Below are positions 22,697 to 31,215 of a stretch of 64,000 bases of DNA, in pieces. The stretch spans positions 1 through 64,000 of the forward strand of contig NZ_AKKK01000008.1 in assembly GCF_000281065.1 (NCBI RefSeq). The letters are read 5' to 3'. The notes under the pieces are model-generated. The model saw only the letters and a program-made list of their open reading frames with translations. It had not been told where the DNA came from and ran no database searches. The stretch is from Arthrobacter sp. M2012083 (GTDB taxonomy: Bacteria; Actinomycetota; Actinomycetes; Actinomycetales; Micrococcaceae). The position numbers and the translations under genes are program-made. Position 1 is the first letter of the stretch, and every line of letters begins with the position of its first letter.

Positions 22697-24040
22697 ATGA
22701 CCGCACCCACCAGCGCCCCCCGGACCTTGCCCGACCCCTACACCCTGGACCACGGCAGCACCAGCTACCGCGTGGACCGGTATGAGTTGGACCTCGACGT
22801 CAGGCTCGGCAGCAACAAGCTGATCGGCAAGGCGGTCCTCCGTTGCACGGCATTGGAAGCGGTCAAACAGATTGTCCTTGACCTGGTGGGCTTGAGGGCA
22901 TCCAAGGTTCAGCTGGACGGCAAGAAGGTCCAGAAGTTCAGCCAGAGGGCCGAGCACCTCGTGCTGTCGCCGGCATCCGCGCTGAAACCGGGGCAGCAGT
23001 TCTCGCTGGAGATCCGCTACGACGGAAACCCCCAGCCGCGTCGCGGCCTCTGGGGAGACGTGGGCTGGGAGGAATTGAACGACGGCGTACTGGTCGCCGG
23101 CCAGCCCAACGGCGCGGCGTCCTGGTTCCCCTGCAATGACCATCCCCGATACAAGTCCAGCTTCCTCATCTCCGTCACCACGGACGACAACTACCGTCCG
23201 GTGTGCAACGGCACGTTGGTAGCCCATTCCCGCAAGTCAAGCCGGGAAACGTGGGTCTACGAACAGGCGGAGCCCATGGCAACGTACCTGGCCACTGTGC
23301 AGATCGGCCGATACGCCAGGATGCCGCTGCACGTGGACGACACCGACCACCGGGTCCCCCAGTTCGTCGCAGTCACTTCCGAAATGGCCGTGGATGCTCT
23401 CCAAGGCCTGCGGCGGCAGCCCGACATGATGCGCACGTTCGAGGATTGTTTCGGTCCCTACCCGTTCGCCGACTACACCTCAGTGGTCACGGAGGACGAA
23501 TTGGAAATTCCGTTGGAAGCGCAGACTGTCTCAATTTTTGGACGCAACCACATGCGGGACGCTTGGGATTCGCAGCGCCTGATCGCCCACGAACTCTCCC
23601 ACCAGTGGTTTGGCAATTCATTGACCGTCAGCAGCTGGAAAGATATCTGGCTGCATGAAGGCTTCGCTTGCTATGCCGAGTGGCTGTGGTCCGAGGAATC
23701 CCGGACCATGACGGTTGCGGCCCGTGCGCTGGCTGCTTGGAAAAGGCTCGACGCCGGTCCGCAGGACCTTCTGGTGGGTGACCCCGGCCCTGAGCTGATG
23801 TTCGACGACCGTGTCTACAAGCGCGGGGCTTTGGCCGTTCACGCTGTGCGGACGGCCGTCGGGGATGCGGCGTTCTTCGATTTCCTGCAGCATTGGACGA
23901 ATGCCAACCGGCACGGATCAGTGTCAACCGTGTCTTTCATCGAAGCTGCTGACGCCTTCATACCGGGGTTTGATGCCGCGGCCATCCTGCGACCATGGCT
24001 GTACGAAACCGCGCTGCCGCCGCTGCCTTCCGTGCGTTAG
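22697..24040 (+). CDS. M1-family zinc metallopeptidase (aminopeptidase N-like)
   Basis: A 447-residue gluzincin beginning 12 bp after the NRPS stop, so the two are probably co-transcribed. The zinc site is HELSHQWFGNSLT with H298, E299, H302 and the third ligand E321 (HEXXH-18-E). The N-terminal part is the beta-sandwich of M1 enzymes. The usual GAMEN exopeptidase motif is absent; at that place the sequence reads EDELEIPLEAQT, so peptide binding may differ. The C-terminal helical domain is missing, as in short actinobacterial M1 proteins. No signal peptide, so probably cytosolic. It could trim or degrade the NRPS product (inference). Confidence 0.88.
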   Translation: MTAPTSAPRTLPDPYTLDHGSTSYRVDRYELDLDVRLGSNKLIGKAVLRCTALEAVKQIVLDLVGLRASKVQLDGKKVQKFSQRAEHLVLSPASALKPGQQFSLEIRYDGNPQPRRGLWGDVGWEELNDGVLVAGQPNGAASWFPCNDHPRYKSSFLISVTTDDNYRPVCNGTLVAHSRKSSRETWVYEQAEPMATYLATVQIGRYARMPLHVDDTDHRVPQFVAVTSEMAVDALQGLRRQPDMMRTFEDCFGPYPFADYTSVVTEDELEIPLEAQTVSIFGRNHMRDAWDSQRLIAHELSHQWFGNSLTVSSWKDIWLHEGFACYAEWLWSEESRTMTVAARALAAWKRLDAGPQDLLVGDPGPELMFDDRVYKRGALAVHAVRTAVGDAAFFDFLQHWTNANRHGSVSTVSFIEAADAFIPGFDAAAILRPWLYETALPPLPSVR

Positions 24041-24675
24041 CCGAGTGCCAGGGCGGCAACAAAACCGTCAGGCAATTCCCACTCGGTGACATCGCGCAGG
24101 CCGGGCCGGTCCAGCACCTCCAGCTCCGCGGGGTTATGCCGCAGCCCTTCCCCGGTCATCTTCAACCACGCTTCCTTGCGCGCCCACAGCCGGGCACGTT
24201 GCGTGGCTAGGTCCTGTTGCGGGACGGACGCCAGGGATTTCTTCTCGGCTGCGGTCAAGGCGACGTCGTCGAAGCCTCCGAACGCGACCCCGCCTACCGT
24301 TTCAAGGTCCACACCCAGCCGGAGGCCATCCGCTCGATGCTCGACGCCGGCCAGCAGCACCCAGCCGGCTGCCCGCGATGCGCTTAGCGCCAAAGGTGCA
24401 GGACCGCCGTCGAGCGTAAACCCAGGCCGGCCGTGGTCCTGCCCCGGCCCGCACTGCGGACAGTGATAGTCGGGGACGAGTCGAGCAGGATCCACCTCGA
24501 GGAGCGAAGCGGCAAAGTTCAGCAAGGCCAGCCGGCCAGCCACAAATTCTGCCCGATCCTCAGGGTTGGTGAATGTGTCGGCACGATCCAGGGCTGGTTG
24601 GCCGAGGGCTTGGACGCGGATGTCCGGAACGAGCAAGGCGTCGAGCTTCTGCAGCTCAAGTATTGGGCTGGCCAT
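24037..24675 (-). CDS. 4'-phosphopantetheinyl transferase, Sfp type
   Basis: A 212-residue transferase that moves phosphopantetheine from CoA to carrier-protein serines. Signatures: YHCPQCG..HGRP in the middle, LGVDLETV (Mg-binding Asp and Glu) and WARKEAWLKMTGEGL (second Glu and Lys). Downstream ends overlap the M1 peptidase by four bases, tail to tail. Its neighbour NRPS has an intact carrier Ser, so this enzyme probably activates it. ATG 24675 follows GGAAG; a GTG one codon earlier is equally possible. Confidence 0.9.
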   Translation of the reverse strand: MASPILELQKLDALLVPDIRVQALGQPALDRADTFTNPEDRAEFVAGRLALLNFAASLLEVDPARLVPDYHCPQCGPGQDHGRPGFTLDGGPAPLALSASRAAGWVLLAGVEHRADGLRLGVDLETVGGVAFGGFDDVALTAAEKKSLASVPQQDLATQRARLWARKEAWLKMTGEGLRHNPAELEVLDRPGLRDVTEWELPDGFVAALALG

Positions 24676-24890
24676 CACGGCTTCCAGGCCAGGTGTCGTC
24701 TTCCAGGGCGGACCATGCCCTGCATTTCCCTACGTGGACTATGTCTTGTCATTCAGGTTCTCTCACAGATATTGCCGGCTCGCCTCAGGCAAAACTCTAT
24801 CTGCTCAGCGCTTATGGCTCCGGACAGCAGTGTTTCCCGCAGCCACGTGGACGCTGCGGGAAACACTTTTAGCGGCGTGGTACAGCCGCG
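24676..24890. other. Intergenic region between PPTase and protease genes
   Basis: No gene of support. Contains the upstream region of the PPTase gene and one strong hairpin at 24830-24866 (listed separately). Short open frames on the plus strand have no recognisable content. Confidence 0.6.
24830..24866. terminator. Hairpin terminator after the protease gene
   Basis: Perfect 14-bp inverted repeat GTGTTTCCCGCAGC (24830-24843) with its complement at 24853-24866, 9-base loop, 24 bp after the protease stop. The T run (TTTT) lies on the plus side, so it would act best on plus-strand transcripts, yet position suggests it serves the minus-strand protease gene. Confidence 0.65.
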
Positions 24891-25757
24891 CTACTTCACT
24901 GAGGTGAGGTAATTCGCCAGCGTGGGTGTGATGCGCGTGCCTGAATTGTAGCTGCCACCGTTGGTATGGATGGCCATGATCGTGTTGGAGCTGTTGTAGA
25001 CGGGGGCACCGCTTTGTCCGCCGTAGGTGTCCATCTTGTAGTAGACCTTTTCCGTCGTTGTGCTCTCAATGGGGCCGGTCATCGACCACATGGTGCCAAA
25101 GGCTTTATCCCCCGGATAGCCACGGACCGTGGTGCTGGTTCCGTTCAGGCTGGCCGTGGTGCCGGCGTAGTTGAGCCAGCCGGTGGTGTTGCCGATGGTG
25201 CAGTCCAGTTTGATGACACCCCAGTCGGCGTTAGTGTTTGCGGAGTCGATCCAGCGTTGGTCGGTGAAGATCTCCGTTGCTCCGCAAGTGCCGTAGGGGT
25301 CGGTTGAGCCGTTGCGGCCCGGAGCAACTTTGACGCCCCACGAGTAATCGGCCTCAGAACCCGTGCCGCCTTCGTGCACACAGTGACCTGCCGTCAACAC
25401 GGTGTCATCGGAAATCAAGGCTCCGGAGCAAATGTATCCACCATTGAACTCGATCTGCACGATGGAGCGGTTGGGGGCAGCCGTGGTGTTGGTGATCCGA
25501 ACCCGGCCATCAGCGCCGATAACTGAGTCCGTGGACGCCCCTCCGGTCTTGGACGGGGCGGCGATGGCGTACTTATCCGCCAACGGCGAGGCGGCGGAAC
25601 CGGAAACCTGCGACTGGTCCACGGTGTGCGACACAGGCTGGACGTCTGCTACAGCCACTTGTGGCGTCGACTCTGACGCTACTGCGGCTCCGCCCAGCGA
25701 GGACGTCAAAGCCATAACTGCAGCCCCGACAAGCAAAGCAACATTCTGCTTCTTCAT
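24891..25757 (-). CDS. Secreted glutamyl endopeptidase-like (V8-type) serine protease
   Basis: A 288-residue exported protease. A signal peptide is clear (MKKQNVALLVGAAVMALTSS, then GGAAVASES with likely cleavage after AVA). A propeptide of about 60 residues follows. The catalytic triad is visible: His in LTAGHC, Asp in NADWGVIKLD, Ser in YGGQSGAPV. The downstream IHTNGGS block is typical of V8/glutamyl endopeptidases, where the His helps read acidic P1 residues. Two Cys pairs (ICSG/GHC and GTCG/LDC) may form disulfides. A large perfect palindrome lies upstream, so expression is probably regulated. Confidence 0.9.
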   Translation of the reverse strand: MKKQNVALLVGAAVMALTSSLGGAAVASESTPQVAVADVQPVSHTVDQSQVSGSAASPLADKYAIAAPSKTGGASTDSVIGADGRVRITNTTAAPNRSIVQIEFNGGYICSGALISDDTVLTAGHCVHEGGTGSEADYSWGVKVAPGRNGSTDPYGTCGATEIFTDQRWIDSANTNADWGVIKLDCTIGNTTGWLNYAGTTASLNGTSTTVRGYPGDKAFGTMWSMTGPIESTTTEKVYYKMDTYGGQSGAPVYNSSNTIMAIHTNGGSYNSGTRITPTLANYLTSVK

Positions 25758-25814
25758 GGGTACCTTTCAAGGGACGGCTCTCAGCGAACCGTGCGTGGAA
25801 TGTGATACACATGC

Positions 25815-25852
25815 TTCACATGTGTATGACAGAACTGTCATACACATGTGAA
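25815..25852. promoter_or_regulatory. 38-bp near-perfect palindrome upstream of protease
   Basis: Arms of 18 bp (TTCACATGTGTATGACAG at 25815-25832 and its exact complement at 25835-25852) flank an AA spacer. It overlaps the likely protease promoter: on the minus strand TTGACA lies at 25860-25865 and TATGAC falls inside the palindrome. A further partial copy (GATACACATG) sits at 25804-25813. Best read as an operator for a dimeric or multimeric regulator. Confidence 0.7.
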
Positions 25853-25893
25853 TAGTCTGTCAAGATGCTGGGAGTGCAATCTCGTTAAAGAGG

Positions 25894-25923
25894 AATCCCC
25901 GGGACCAAAAGGTCCCGGGGATT
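25894..25923. terminator. Terminator after pheT
   Basis: Perfect 13-bp stem AATCCCCGGGACC (25894-25906), loop AAAA, complement 25911-25923, lying 20 bp after the pheT stop. T-rich flanks are modest on both sides. Confidence 0.75.
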
Positions 25924-25943
25924 TTAATCAATTGCGGTAAGGA

Positions 25944-28487
25944 TCAGCGCTGGACCGCTCCAAAGCGCTCGGTCGCCACGGCCACAGCAGCTGCGCGTGC
26001 TTCGGAAGCCTCGTCAGCGGTCAGGGTGCGGTCGTCTGCACGGAAGCGCAGGCCGAAGGCCAGCGACTTCTTGCCGTCCTCGATGCCGGGACCAACATAA
26101 ACGTCGAACAACGAAACATCCTCAAGAAGTACACCTGCTCCTTCGCGGAGGGCAGCCAGTACCTGGTCTGCCGGAACCTCCTGCGCGACAACAAGGGCAA
26201 CGTCCTGTGTCGCCACGGGGTACCCGGAGATGTGCTTTGCCACGATCACGTCAGCGGCCGCGTCAAACAACGCTTCCACATTGACCTCAACAGCGACAGA
26301 ACGCGCAGGCATATCGTGCGCAGCGAGGAGCTTCGGGTGAAGTTCACCCGCGTAACCCACAACATCGCCGTTGCGCAGCGCAAGCTGAGCCGCGCGTCCG
26401 GGGTGGAACGCCTGGTGGCTACCCTGGCTAACAACCAGTTCCACGCCCAGGACATCCGCCATGAGGCGTGCCACATCAACAGCGTCAGCCCAATCCCAGG
26501 CACGCGGGGTGTGCGTGGCAGCGGCGGGAGAATCGTGGCCGGTCATAACAGCGGCGATGTGCAACGGCTGGTGCGGAACGCCGTCGTACAGTGCATCCAG
26601 TACGTCATCGGCCGGCTTGACGCCCAGCGGCGGAATGGAATCCGTGCCCAGCTTGTCGCCGGGAAGGAAGACCGAACCCGCCTCATACAATGCCAGATCG
26701 CGGAAGCCGCGCGAGTGATTGCGGCGGGCAACCTCGATCAGTCCCGGCAGGATGGACGTACGGAGGAATCCTTGTTCCTCACTGATGGGGTTCGCCAGCT
26801 TCAGCGCCGGACGAGCGCCACCTTCAGCCGGAACACCGAAAGTGTCATTGGCAGCTTTGGAGACGAACGGGTAGGACAATACTTCGGTGAGCCCCGCATC
26901 CGCCAGCGCCTGGACAACCCGGCGCTTCTGCTGCTGGCTTCGGCTGAGCCCACGACCCGGAGGCGCAACCGGAAGAGTGGCAGGAATGTTGTCGTAGCCA
27001 ACAAGCCGGGCGATTTCCTCGGACAGGTCTTCCTTGGTTTCGAGGTCGTTGCGCCAGCTCGGAGCAGTAACCCGGTAACCGGTGGACGTCCTTTCCACCG
27101 CAGCGCCAAGGTCCTCAAGCGAAGTGGTGATCTGCTCGTCCGTGAAGTCAATGCCGATACGGGCGGCAGCGAACTCAGCAGGCAAGTCGATAGTCACGGC
27201 GTCAGGTGCGGTTCCGACGTCGGTCCCCGCCTCGTCCGCCGTGCCACCGGCGAGCTCGACCAACAGATCCACCACACGCTGGGCAGCGATGTGGGCCACG
27301 TGCCAGTCCACGCCACGCTCGAAGCGCTTGGAGGCTTCGGACGGCAGCTTATGGCGGCGACGGGAACGCGCGATTGAGACCTCATCGAAGTGCGCCGCTT
27401 CCACCAGGATGTTCGTGGTGGAGTCGGAAACCTCGGTGTGGGCACCACCCATGACACCGGCAATGCCGATGGCGCCGGAGTCATCGGTGATCAGCAGGTC
27501 CTCGACATCGAGCGTGCGCTCCTTGTCGTCCAGGGTGGTGATCTTCTCCCCCGCCACTGCGCGACGCACCACGATGTCGCCCGCGAGCTTGTCGAGGTCG
27601 TAACAGTGGTTCGGCTGCCCGAGCTCAAGCATGACGTAGTTGGAGATATCAACCGGCAACGAGATGGAGCGAACGCCGGCCAAGCGAAGTCGCGCGGACA
27701 TCCACGGCGGGGTGGGACGGGAAGCGTCAACGCCACGAACTGTGCGGGCCACGAAGCGGTCGCAGCCAGGCTTACCGTAGATGGGAGCGTCGTCGTTGAG
27801 CTTGACGCCATAGCCGCCCTGCAGGGTGGCCGGAGCCGTGACCCTGGACGCCGGGTCCACGAAGGTGGTTCCGGTGGCGTGGGCGTACTCGCGTGCCACA
27901 CCACGGATGGAGAAGGCATAACCGCGGTCCGGTGTGACGTTGATTTCCGCTGCTTGGTCGTACAGACCCAGCAGTTCCATCGCATCAGTGCCGATTTCCG
28001 GATCCAGGCCGATGCGCGAGAGCACCAGGATGCCGTCGTGGTCATCGCCGATGCCGAGCTCACGGACGGAAGCGATCATGCCCGCGGAAAGGTGACCGTA
28101 GGTCTTCCGTGCGGAGATCTGGAAGTTACCTGGCAGCACGGCACCGGGGAGGGTGACAACAACTTTGTCGCCTTCCACGAAGTTGTGCGCACCGCAAATG
28201 ATGCCTTGCACGCCCGAAGGATCAATTCCCTTGCCGGTAAGGGTCTGCTGCTGGCCTTCCGGAACAACTCGAACCTGGCACCAGTTGATGGTCTTGCCAT
28301 TGGTCTGCGGTTCTTTGACCAGGCTCAGTACTTGGCCAACCACAATGGGACCCGTGAGCTCGTCCGTGGGACGGTGGACTCCCTCTTCTTCAAAGCCGAC
28401 CTTGACCAGGTCAGCCATGACGTCTTCGGCCGTAGCATCGGCCGGAACCTGCGCGAATTCGCGCAGCCAGGAAAGTGGGATACGCAC
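25944..28487 (-). CDS. pheT: Phenylalanyl-tRNA synthetase beta subunit
   Basis: An 847-residue subunit of the alpha2-beta2 enzyme that charges tRNA-Phe. The start is GTG 28487, two bases after the pheS stop, giving the normal N-terminus VRIPLSWLREF. A tRNA-binding OB fold (about 40-155, with IICGAHNF and LPGAVLPG), the B3/B4 editing region, B5, and the C-terminal FDX-ACB anticodon-binding domain (KHISGYPVATQDVALVV) are present in order. Confidence 0.96.
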   Translation of the reverse strand: MRIPLSWLREFAQVPADATAEDVMADLVKVGFEEEGVHRPTDELTGPIVVGQVLSLVKEPQTNGKTINWCQVRVVPEGQQQTLTGKGIDPSGVQGIICGAHNFVEGDKVVVTLPGAVLPGNFQISARKTYGHLSAGMIASVRELGIGDDHDGILVLSRIGLDPEIGTDAMELLGLYDQAAEINVTPDRGYAFSIRGVAREYAHATGTTFVDPASRVTAPATLQGGYGVKLNDDAPIYGKPGCDRFVARTVRGVDASRPTPPWMSARLRLAGVRSISLPVDISNYVMLELGQPNHCYDLDKLAGDIVVRRAVAGEKITTLDDKERTLDVEDLLITDDSGAIGIAGVMGGAHTEVSDSTTNILVEAAHFDEVSIARSRRRHKLPSEASKRFERGVDWHVAHIAAQRVVDLLVELAGGTADEAGTDVGTAPDAVTIDLPAEFAAARIGIDFTDEQITTSLEDLGAAVERTSTGYRVTAPSWRNDLETKEDLSEEIARLVGYDNIPATLPVAPPGRGLSRSQQQKRRVVQALADAGLTEVLSYPFVSKAANDTFGVPAEGGARPALKLANPISEEQGFLRTSILPGLIEVARRNHSRGFRDLALYEAGSVFLPGDKLGTDSIPPLGVKPADDVLDALYDGVPHQPLHIAAVMTGHDSPAAATHTPRAWDWADAVDVARLMADVLGVELVVSQGSHQAFHPGRAAQLALRNGDVVGYAGELHPKLLAAHDMPARSVAVEVNVEALFDAAADVIVAKHISGYPVATQDVALVVAQEVPADQVLAALREGAGVLLEDVSLFDVYVGPGIEDGKKSLAFGLRFRADDRTLTADEASEARAAAVAVATERFGAVQR

Positions 28488-28489
28488 TG

Positions 28490-29551
28490 TTAGATCTCCA
28501 TCCCGAAGTGCTCGCTGAAACGTATGTCGCCTTCGATCATGTCGCGCATGTCGCCAACCTCGTTGCGGAACATGAGCGTGCGCTCGATGCCCATGCCGAA
28601 GGCAAAACCTGAATAGATGTCCGGATCGATGCCGGCTGCCCGGAGGACGTTGGGGTTGACCATCCCGCAGCCGCCCCACTCAATCCAGCGGGGACCACCC
28701 TTGGCACCCGGGTGCCAGATGTCGAGCTCAGCGGAAGGCTCCGTGAACGGGAAGTAGTTGGGGCGCAGGCGAATGGAAGCTTCGTCTCCGAACATCTGGC
28801 GGGCAAAGTGTTCCAGCGTGCCACGAAGATCCGCCATGCTCAGGTCCTTGTCGATCGCCAATCCCTCGAACTGGTGGAAGACAGGGGTGTGCGTTGCGTC
28901 CAGTTCATCCGTGCGGAAGACCTTGCCAGGGCACAGCACATAGATAGGCACTTCGCGTTCCAACATGGAACGGACCTGCACCGGGGACGTGTGCGTCCGC
29001 ATGAGCAGGTGCGCTTCGGGTGGCTCCACAAAGAACGTGTCCTGCATTTCGCGTGCCGGGTGATCCGGCTTGAAGTTAAGGGCATCGAAGTTGAACCACT
29101 CAGACTCCACCTCGGGGCCTTCGGCGATTTCCCAGCCCATGCCAACAAAAATGTCCGAGACGCGGTCCTGCAACGTGGACAGCGGGTGGCGGGCACCGGC
29201 GCGACGGCGACGCGGAGCGGCCGTAACATCAACGGTTTCTTCCACCAGGATGCGGGCGTCATTCTCGGCCTCGAGAACTTCAGTCCTGGCTGCGAGCGCC
29301 TTGTTGACCCGGCCACGGGAGGAACCCATGAGCTTGCCGGCGGCAGCCTTGTGCTCCTTGGCCAAGCCACCGATTTCACGGTTGGCCAGGCTCAGCGGCG
29401 ACTTCTCACCTGTGTGGGCGAGGCGGACAGCCTTGAGTTCTTCGAGGGAGGAAGCAGCCGAAATGGCGGCAATGGCGTCCTCGACGGCAGCGGTAATGGC
29501 GGCTTCATCCAGCGGATCCGGGATGGCAGCGCCTGGCAAAGTGTCAGTCAT
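28490..29551 (-). CDS. pheS: Phenylalanyl-tRNA synthetase alpha subunit
   Basis: A 353-residue catalytic subunit. It has an N-terminal coiled coil, motif 2 with VFHQFEGLAID, and motif 3 with SGFAFGMGIERTLM. It is followed at once by pheT. No T-box or leader peptide rich in Phe codons was seen upstream. Confidence 0.96.
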   Translation of the reverse strand: MTDTLPGAAIPDPLDEAAITAAVEDAIAAISAASSLEELKAVRLAHTGEKSPLSLANREIGGLAKEHKAAAGKLMGSSRGRVNKALAARTEVLEAENDARILVEETVDVTAAPRRRRAGARHPLSTLQDRVSDIFVGMGWEIAEGPEVESEWFNFDALNFKPDHPAREMQDTFFVEPPEAHLLMRTHTSPVQVRSMLEREVPIYVLCPGKVFRTDELDATHTPVFHQFEGLAIDKDLSMADLRGTLEHFARQMFGDEASIRLRPNYFPFTEPSAELDIWHPGAKGGPRWIEWGGCGMVNPNVLRAAGIDPDIYSGFAFGMGIERTLMFRNEVGDMRDMIEGDIRFSEHFGMEI

Positions 29552-29608
29552 CTACTGTTCTTAGCTACGAGTAGGGAGCGGCCCGGCAAGGCGGACCTGC
29601 AAAACGAA

Positions 29609-29645
29609 AGGGTAGTGCTCGCCGCGGACGGCAGGCACTACCCTT
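29609..29645 (-). terminator. Hairpin between lipoprotein gene and pheS
   Basis: GGGTAGTGC near 29610-29618 pairs with GCACTACCC ending near 29643. On the minus strand the stem is followed by TTTCGTTTT. It could end transcription of the upstream lipoprotein gene or act as an attenuator in the pheS leader. Confidence 0.55.
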
Positions 29646-29735
29646 CAGTCTAGTTGAACCTCACAGGCGCGATTTAACCCACCGGAATGCGTCGCGCCAT
29701 GCGAAAGTCACGACGGCGGCAGTCGCCCTGGGTGC

Positions 29736-30668
29736 TTAGGCACCCGAAGCGGGCGGTGCCGGTGGCGGCGGTGGCAACTGACCGTCGTCGCGCGTCTGCC
29801 CCGGCTGCTGAACCGAGGGCTGCTGAACCGGGGGCTGCTGAACCGGGGGCTGCGGCGAGTAGGGCGGTTGCTGCGGTGCATATGGTTGCTGCGGGTTGTA
29901 AGCCGGCTGCTGGTGAGGAGCGTAACCTGCGTGCCCCTGCTGGGGCGCGTAACCCGGCTGGCCATAAGGAGTAGCACCTGCGAGCGCCGGCGCCTGCCTG
30001 GCTGACCTCTTGCGCAACAGCACAAACAGCAGAATCAGCGCGGCGGCAATGACGAGAACTGCAACGAGGACCCAGATGATCCACATCGGGATTCCTGCAT
30101 TTGCCTCCGCCTTGGCTTGGACAACTGACTCGTTAATGGAGAGCATGTCGAAGGTGGCCGTATTGCCATCGACAGTTGCGCCCGTGGCTTCCACCACCTT
30201 GCCTGGGAAGGTGAACGTGACGGAGGCTTCGTCGAACATTGACTTTGCCATGGCCGACGACGAGGCGTCACCGCTTCCAGCACCGGTCACTCCGCCCATG
30301 GAGATGACGTAGAAGTCCCCTTCCTTCTTCAGTTCGAAAGGGTTGTCGGAGCTGGATGAGTCAGCGATCTTTGCAGGGTCGAGGTTGACGGCCGTGATTC
30401 GTTTGCCTTTGTACTTCTCGTCCTCGTAGTCCACCACGGTTGCGCCGTCCGGGATGTCCATCTGCTGGCTTCCGCTACCGTTCGACTCCATGAATTCGTC
30501 GAAGGACTTTTCGCCCAGCACGGATTTTTGGATGGCGTAGACAACTTCGTAGTCCACGCTCTTTTCATTGTTGACCTTCACGGACATGTTGAGCTTGACG
30601 CAACCAGTCAATGCCAACATGAGTGCGATCAGTACACCGACTACGCCCAAGGCGCGTTTCGCGTTCAT
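29736..30668 (-). CDS. LppM-domain lipoprotein
   Basis: A 310-residue envelope protein. A lipoprotein signal ends in the lipobox LTGC (Cys 23). The extracellular domain, about 24-190, resembles mycobacterial LppM (VNNEKSVDYEVVYAIQKS). A membrane span follows (IPMWIIWVLVAVLVIAAALI, about 194-218), then RKR, then a long tail made of Pro, Gln, Tyr and Gly (repeats such as PVQQP and YAPQQ) that should lie in the cytosol. Function of LppM relatives is poorly known. Confidence 0.75.
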   Translation of the reverse strand: MNAKRALGVVGVLIALMLALTGCVKLNMSVKVNNEKSVDYEVVYAIQKSVLGEKSFDEFMESNGSGSQQMDIPDGATVVDYEDEKYKGKRITAVNLDPAKIADSSSSDNPFELKKEGDFYVISMGGVTGAGSGDASSSAMAKSMFDEASVTFTFPGKVVEATGATVDGNTATFDMLSINESVVQAKAEANAGIPMWIIWVLVAVLVIAAALILLFVLLRKRSARQAPALAGATPYGQPGYAPQQGHAGYAPHQQPAYNPQQPYAPQQPPYSPQPPVQQPPVQQPSVQQPGQTRDDGQLPPPPPAPPASGA

Positions 30669-30766
30669 TTCCCTCGTCCCCCAATTTTTGTTTTGGCACC
30701 GGCGCGTGCTCGAACAGCGTATCGCTACTCACGCCGCGTCATACACTACGGCGCTAGCATGGCATC

Positions 30767-31213
30767 ATGACTCCGGCGCAACGCTTGCGGCAGATCGCAA
30801 ACGTCCTGAACCTGTCCACCCCGTTGGGGCTGGCGGTAGCAGCCGTGTCCCGTTCCACCGTTTCCCACGGCCCGCGAGGGCTTCTGATCGCTGCCGGGTA
30901 CAGCTGGAAGCTCCCCCACGCAGGCGCGTTTACGGTGGGGAATGTCATCCTGTACCGGGCGCCTCAAGGTGTGGCCGGAACCAACACAGTTCTCCTGGGG
31001 CATGAGGAGCGGCACAGCACTCAGTACGCCTACTGCATGGGGCTTCCTTTCCTTGCCCTCTACGGCGTGGCCGCCGGGTGGTCCATGCTTCGCAGCGGGA
31101 ATCCAGCCTCGCGGAATTTCTTCGAACGGCAGGCCGGCCTCGTGGCCGGCGGCTACATTGGCAACTACCACCGCCGGCAGGACGGCCCTGCAGGCAACGG
31201 AATCGAGGCTTGA
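30767..31213 (+). CDS. Small protein with HEERH putative zinc motif
   Basis: A 148-residue protein I cannot name. It has HEERH at residues 79-83 (HEXXH form), followed by STQYAYCMGLPFLALYGVAAG, a hydrophobic stretch that may be a membrane or buried helix. The N-terminal half includes VILYRAP, like a short beta region before a gluzincin-type helix. The gene is divergent from the LppM gene and ends two bases before the SIMPL gene, so those two form an operon. A metallopeptidase-like role is possible; no third ligand can be assigned. Confidence 0.65.
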   Translation: MTPAQRLRQIANVLNLSTPLGLAVAAVSRSTVSHGPRGLLIAAGYSWKLPHAGAFTVGNVILYRAPQGVAGTNTVLLGHEERHSTQYAYCMGLPFLALYGVAAGWSMLRSGNPASRNFFERQAGLVAGGYIGNYHRRQDGPAGNGIEA

Positions 31214-31215
31214 GC

